Source of the DNA: Culturomica massiliensis
GTDB lineage: Bacteria; Bacteroidota; Bacteroidia; Bacteroidales; Marinifilaceae
Reading direction: 5' to 3'
NCBI RefSeq assembly: GCF_900091655.1
Contig: NZ_LT594621.1
Location: 2,294,001 to 2,358,000 of the forward strand
DNA: 64,000 nucleotides
The position numbers and the translations under genes were made by a program. The notes under the pieces were generated by a model. The model was not told the origin of the DNA, made no database searches, and saw only the letters and a list, made by a program, of their open reading frames with translations. Below, in pieces: positions 62,959 through 64,000 of this stretch (the stretch's first letter is position 1; each line of letters opens with the position of its first letter).

Positions 62959-64000
62959 TCACAAACTGAGATGCTCGGCTATTGTGCTCAACGCCTGTAC
63001 CGGGAAGAACGACAATGCAGCTACAATAAATATGACCGCAAAAGTCATCACACTGAAAGTCACCGTATCCGTCTTGAGTGTACCGGCACTTTCAGGTATA
63101 AACTTTTTCTGGGCCAACAACCCGGCGATGGCAACTTGCCCGACGATAGGCAGAAAACGTCCCAATATCAGTACCAAACCACAGGAAAAATTCCAGAACC
63201 AGGTGTTGTCACCCAAGCCTTCAAAACCGGATCCATTATTGGCAGCCGAGGAAGTATATTCATACAGCATCTCCCCCAATCCACGATATCCGGGATTATT
63301 CAACCATCCGCCTTCACCCGTCACAAATCCGGGAGCATGGACAAAAAGCCAGGCGGCCAATCCGGTTCCGACCAATATGATAAAAGGATGGAGCAAAGCA
63401 ACGATAGAGGCTATCTTCATCTCCCGCGCTTCTACTTTTTTCCCCAGAAATTCAGGCGTACGTCCCACCATCAATCCGCTGATAAATACGGCTATGATTA
63501 TAAACGTAAAATAATTCATCCATCCGACACCGACACCTCCGAACCAGGTGTTAATCTGCATATTCAGCATTTGAATCATACCGGAAAGCGGCATCATAGA
63601 ATCATGCATCCCGTTAACCGAACCATTAGACGTAACCGTAGTCGTTACACTCCACAAAGCCGTCGCCCCTGCTCCCAAACGCACCTCTTTCCCCTCCATC
63701 GCTCCGTTTCCCTGTGCGATACCCATCTCATCTATCCGCGGATTTCCGCCCATTTCCTGGCTAACATTAATACCGACACCGATTAAATAGGCCACCAACA
63801 TCACCCCATAAATACAATATCCCAACTTTCTACGGCGTAAATAAAATCCGAATGCAAGAACCATGGCCATCGGAATAATCAATATCGCTATACATTCCAC
63901 CATATTCGTCAGGTAAGTCGGATTTTCCAAAGGATGAGAAGAATTGACCCCGAAATAGCCACCGCCGTTGGTCCCCAACTGCTTGATCGGCACAATCGCC
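62959..64000 (-). CDS. kdpA: Potassium-transporting ATPase subunit A, C-terminal part
   Basis: The gene is cut by the right window edge; the frame is still open at 64000. The visible part, about 347 residues, includes a selectivity-filter loop TNGGGYFGVNS, a second filter region (SSAANNGSGFEG) and several membrane segments. KdpA is the ion-conducting subunit of the high-affinity K+ pump. kdpF, if present, would lie upstream and out of the window. It precedes kdpB by 71 bases. Confidence 0.95.
   Translation of the reverse strand, partial: AIVPIKQLGTNGGGYFGVNSSHPLENPTYLTNMVECIAILIIPMAMVLAFGFYLRRRKLGYCIYGVMLVAYLIGVGINVSQEMGGNPRIDEMGIAQGNGAMEGKEVRLGAGATALWSVTTTVTSNGSVNGMHDSMMPLSGMIQMLNMQINTWFGGVGVGWMNYFTFIIIAVFISGLMVGRTPEFLGKKVEAREMKIASIVALLHPFIILVGTGLAAWLFVHAPGFVTGEGGWLNNPGYRGLGEMLYEYTSSAANNGSGFEGLGDNTWFWNFSCGLVLILGRFLPIVGQVAIAGLLAQKKFIPESAGTLKTDTVTFSVMTFAVIFIVAALSFFPVQALSTIAEHLSL

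Overview
The window looks like a chromosomal segment from a Bacteroidota species of the order Bacteroidales. Evidence for this: a short primary sigma factor without the usual N-terminal extension, promoter elements of the Bacteroidota type (TTTG, 19 nt, TAnnTTTG), few Shine-Dalgarno sites, a GldB-like lipoprotein, DUF2723 and DUF4924 proteins, outer-membrane barrels, and a kdp operon whose KdpD sensor and histidine kinase are separate genes. An Odoribacter-like gut anaerobe is my guess from general resemblance, not a demonstrated assignment. Both edges cut genes: a K+/H+ antiporter on the left and kdpA on the right.

Layout. 1-8.8 kb: housekeeping genes (antiporter tail, MgtC, FabH-like synthase, aldo/keto reductase, long PurF-type amidotransferase, phosphofructokinase, methionine aminopeptidase, OmpA-like lipoprotein). 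8.8-15.6 kb: an accessory island with a hybrid two-component kinase of different base composition, an AT-rich orphan gene, decayed reading frames, two tRNA-Leu genes, a lone tyrosine recombinase and tRNA-Gln. 15.8-28.7 kb: a DUF2723 membrane protein, prfB with a programmed frameshift, pdxST, a galactose cluster (galM, sugar permease, galK), the primary sigma factor and rpmH. 28.9-34.1 kb: two envelope proteins, purE, hpt and obgE. 34.1-41.6 kb: a complete histidine operon hisG-D-C-B-H-A-F-IE behind a leader peptide and attenuator. 41.7-49.7 kb: DUF4097, DUF4924, an S4 protein, pth, the L25 gene, a ferredoxin, 5-formyl-THF cyclo-ligase, gldB, NAD synthetase and a Crp/Fnr regulator. 49.8-56.7 kb: small regulators and redox proteins. 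56.7-64 kb: the kdp potassium-uptake operon kdpA-B-C, an outer-membrane protein, KdpD sensor and histidine kinase.

The clearest regulatory system is the his leader. A promoter matching both Bacteroidota boxes drives a 20-residue peptide with six His codons. The last codons of the peptide can pair with the 5' arm of a downstream intrinsic terminator, so a ribosome stalled at His codons should free an antiterminator while a ribosome at the stop codon should mask it. Other points of interest: a hairpin that occurs twice (inside the his operon and near pth) with a compensatory base-pair change and a nearly identical loop; arrays with a 7-nt period (AAATCNN) in at least four intergenic gaps, one forming an inverted pair; a possible attenuator before the L25 gene; a structured RNA candidate between L25 and ferredoxin; and apparent loss of key residues in the NadE glutaminase domain and the HisB zinc loop.
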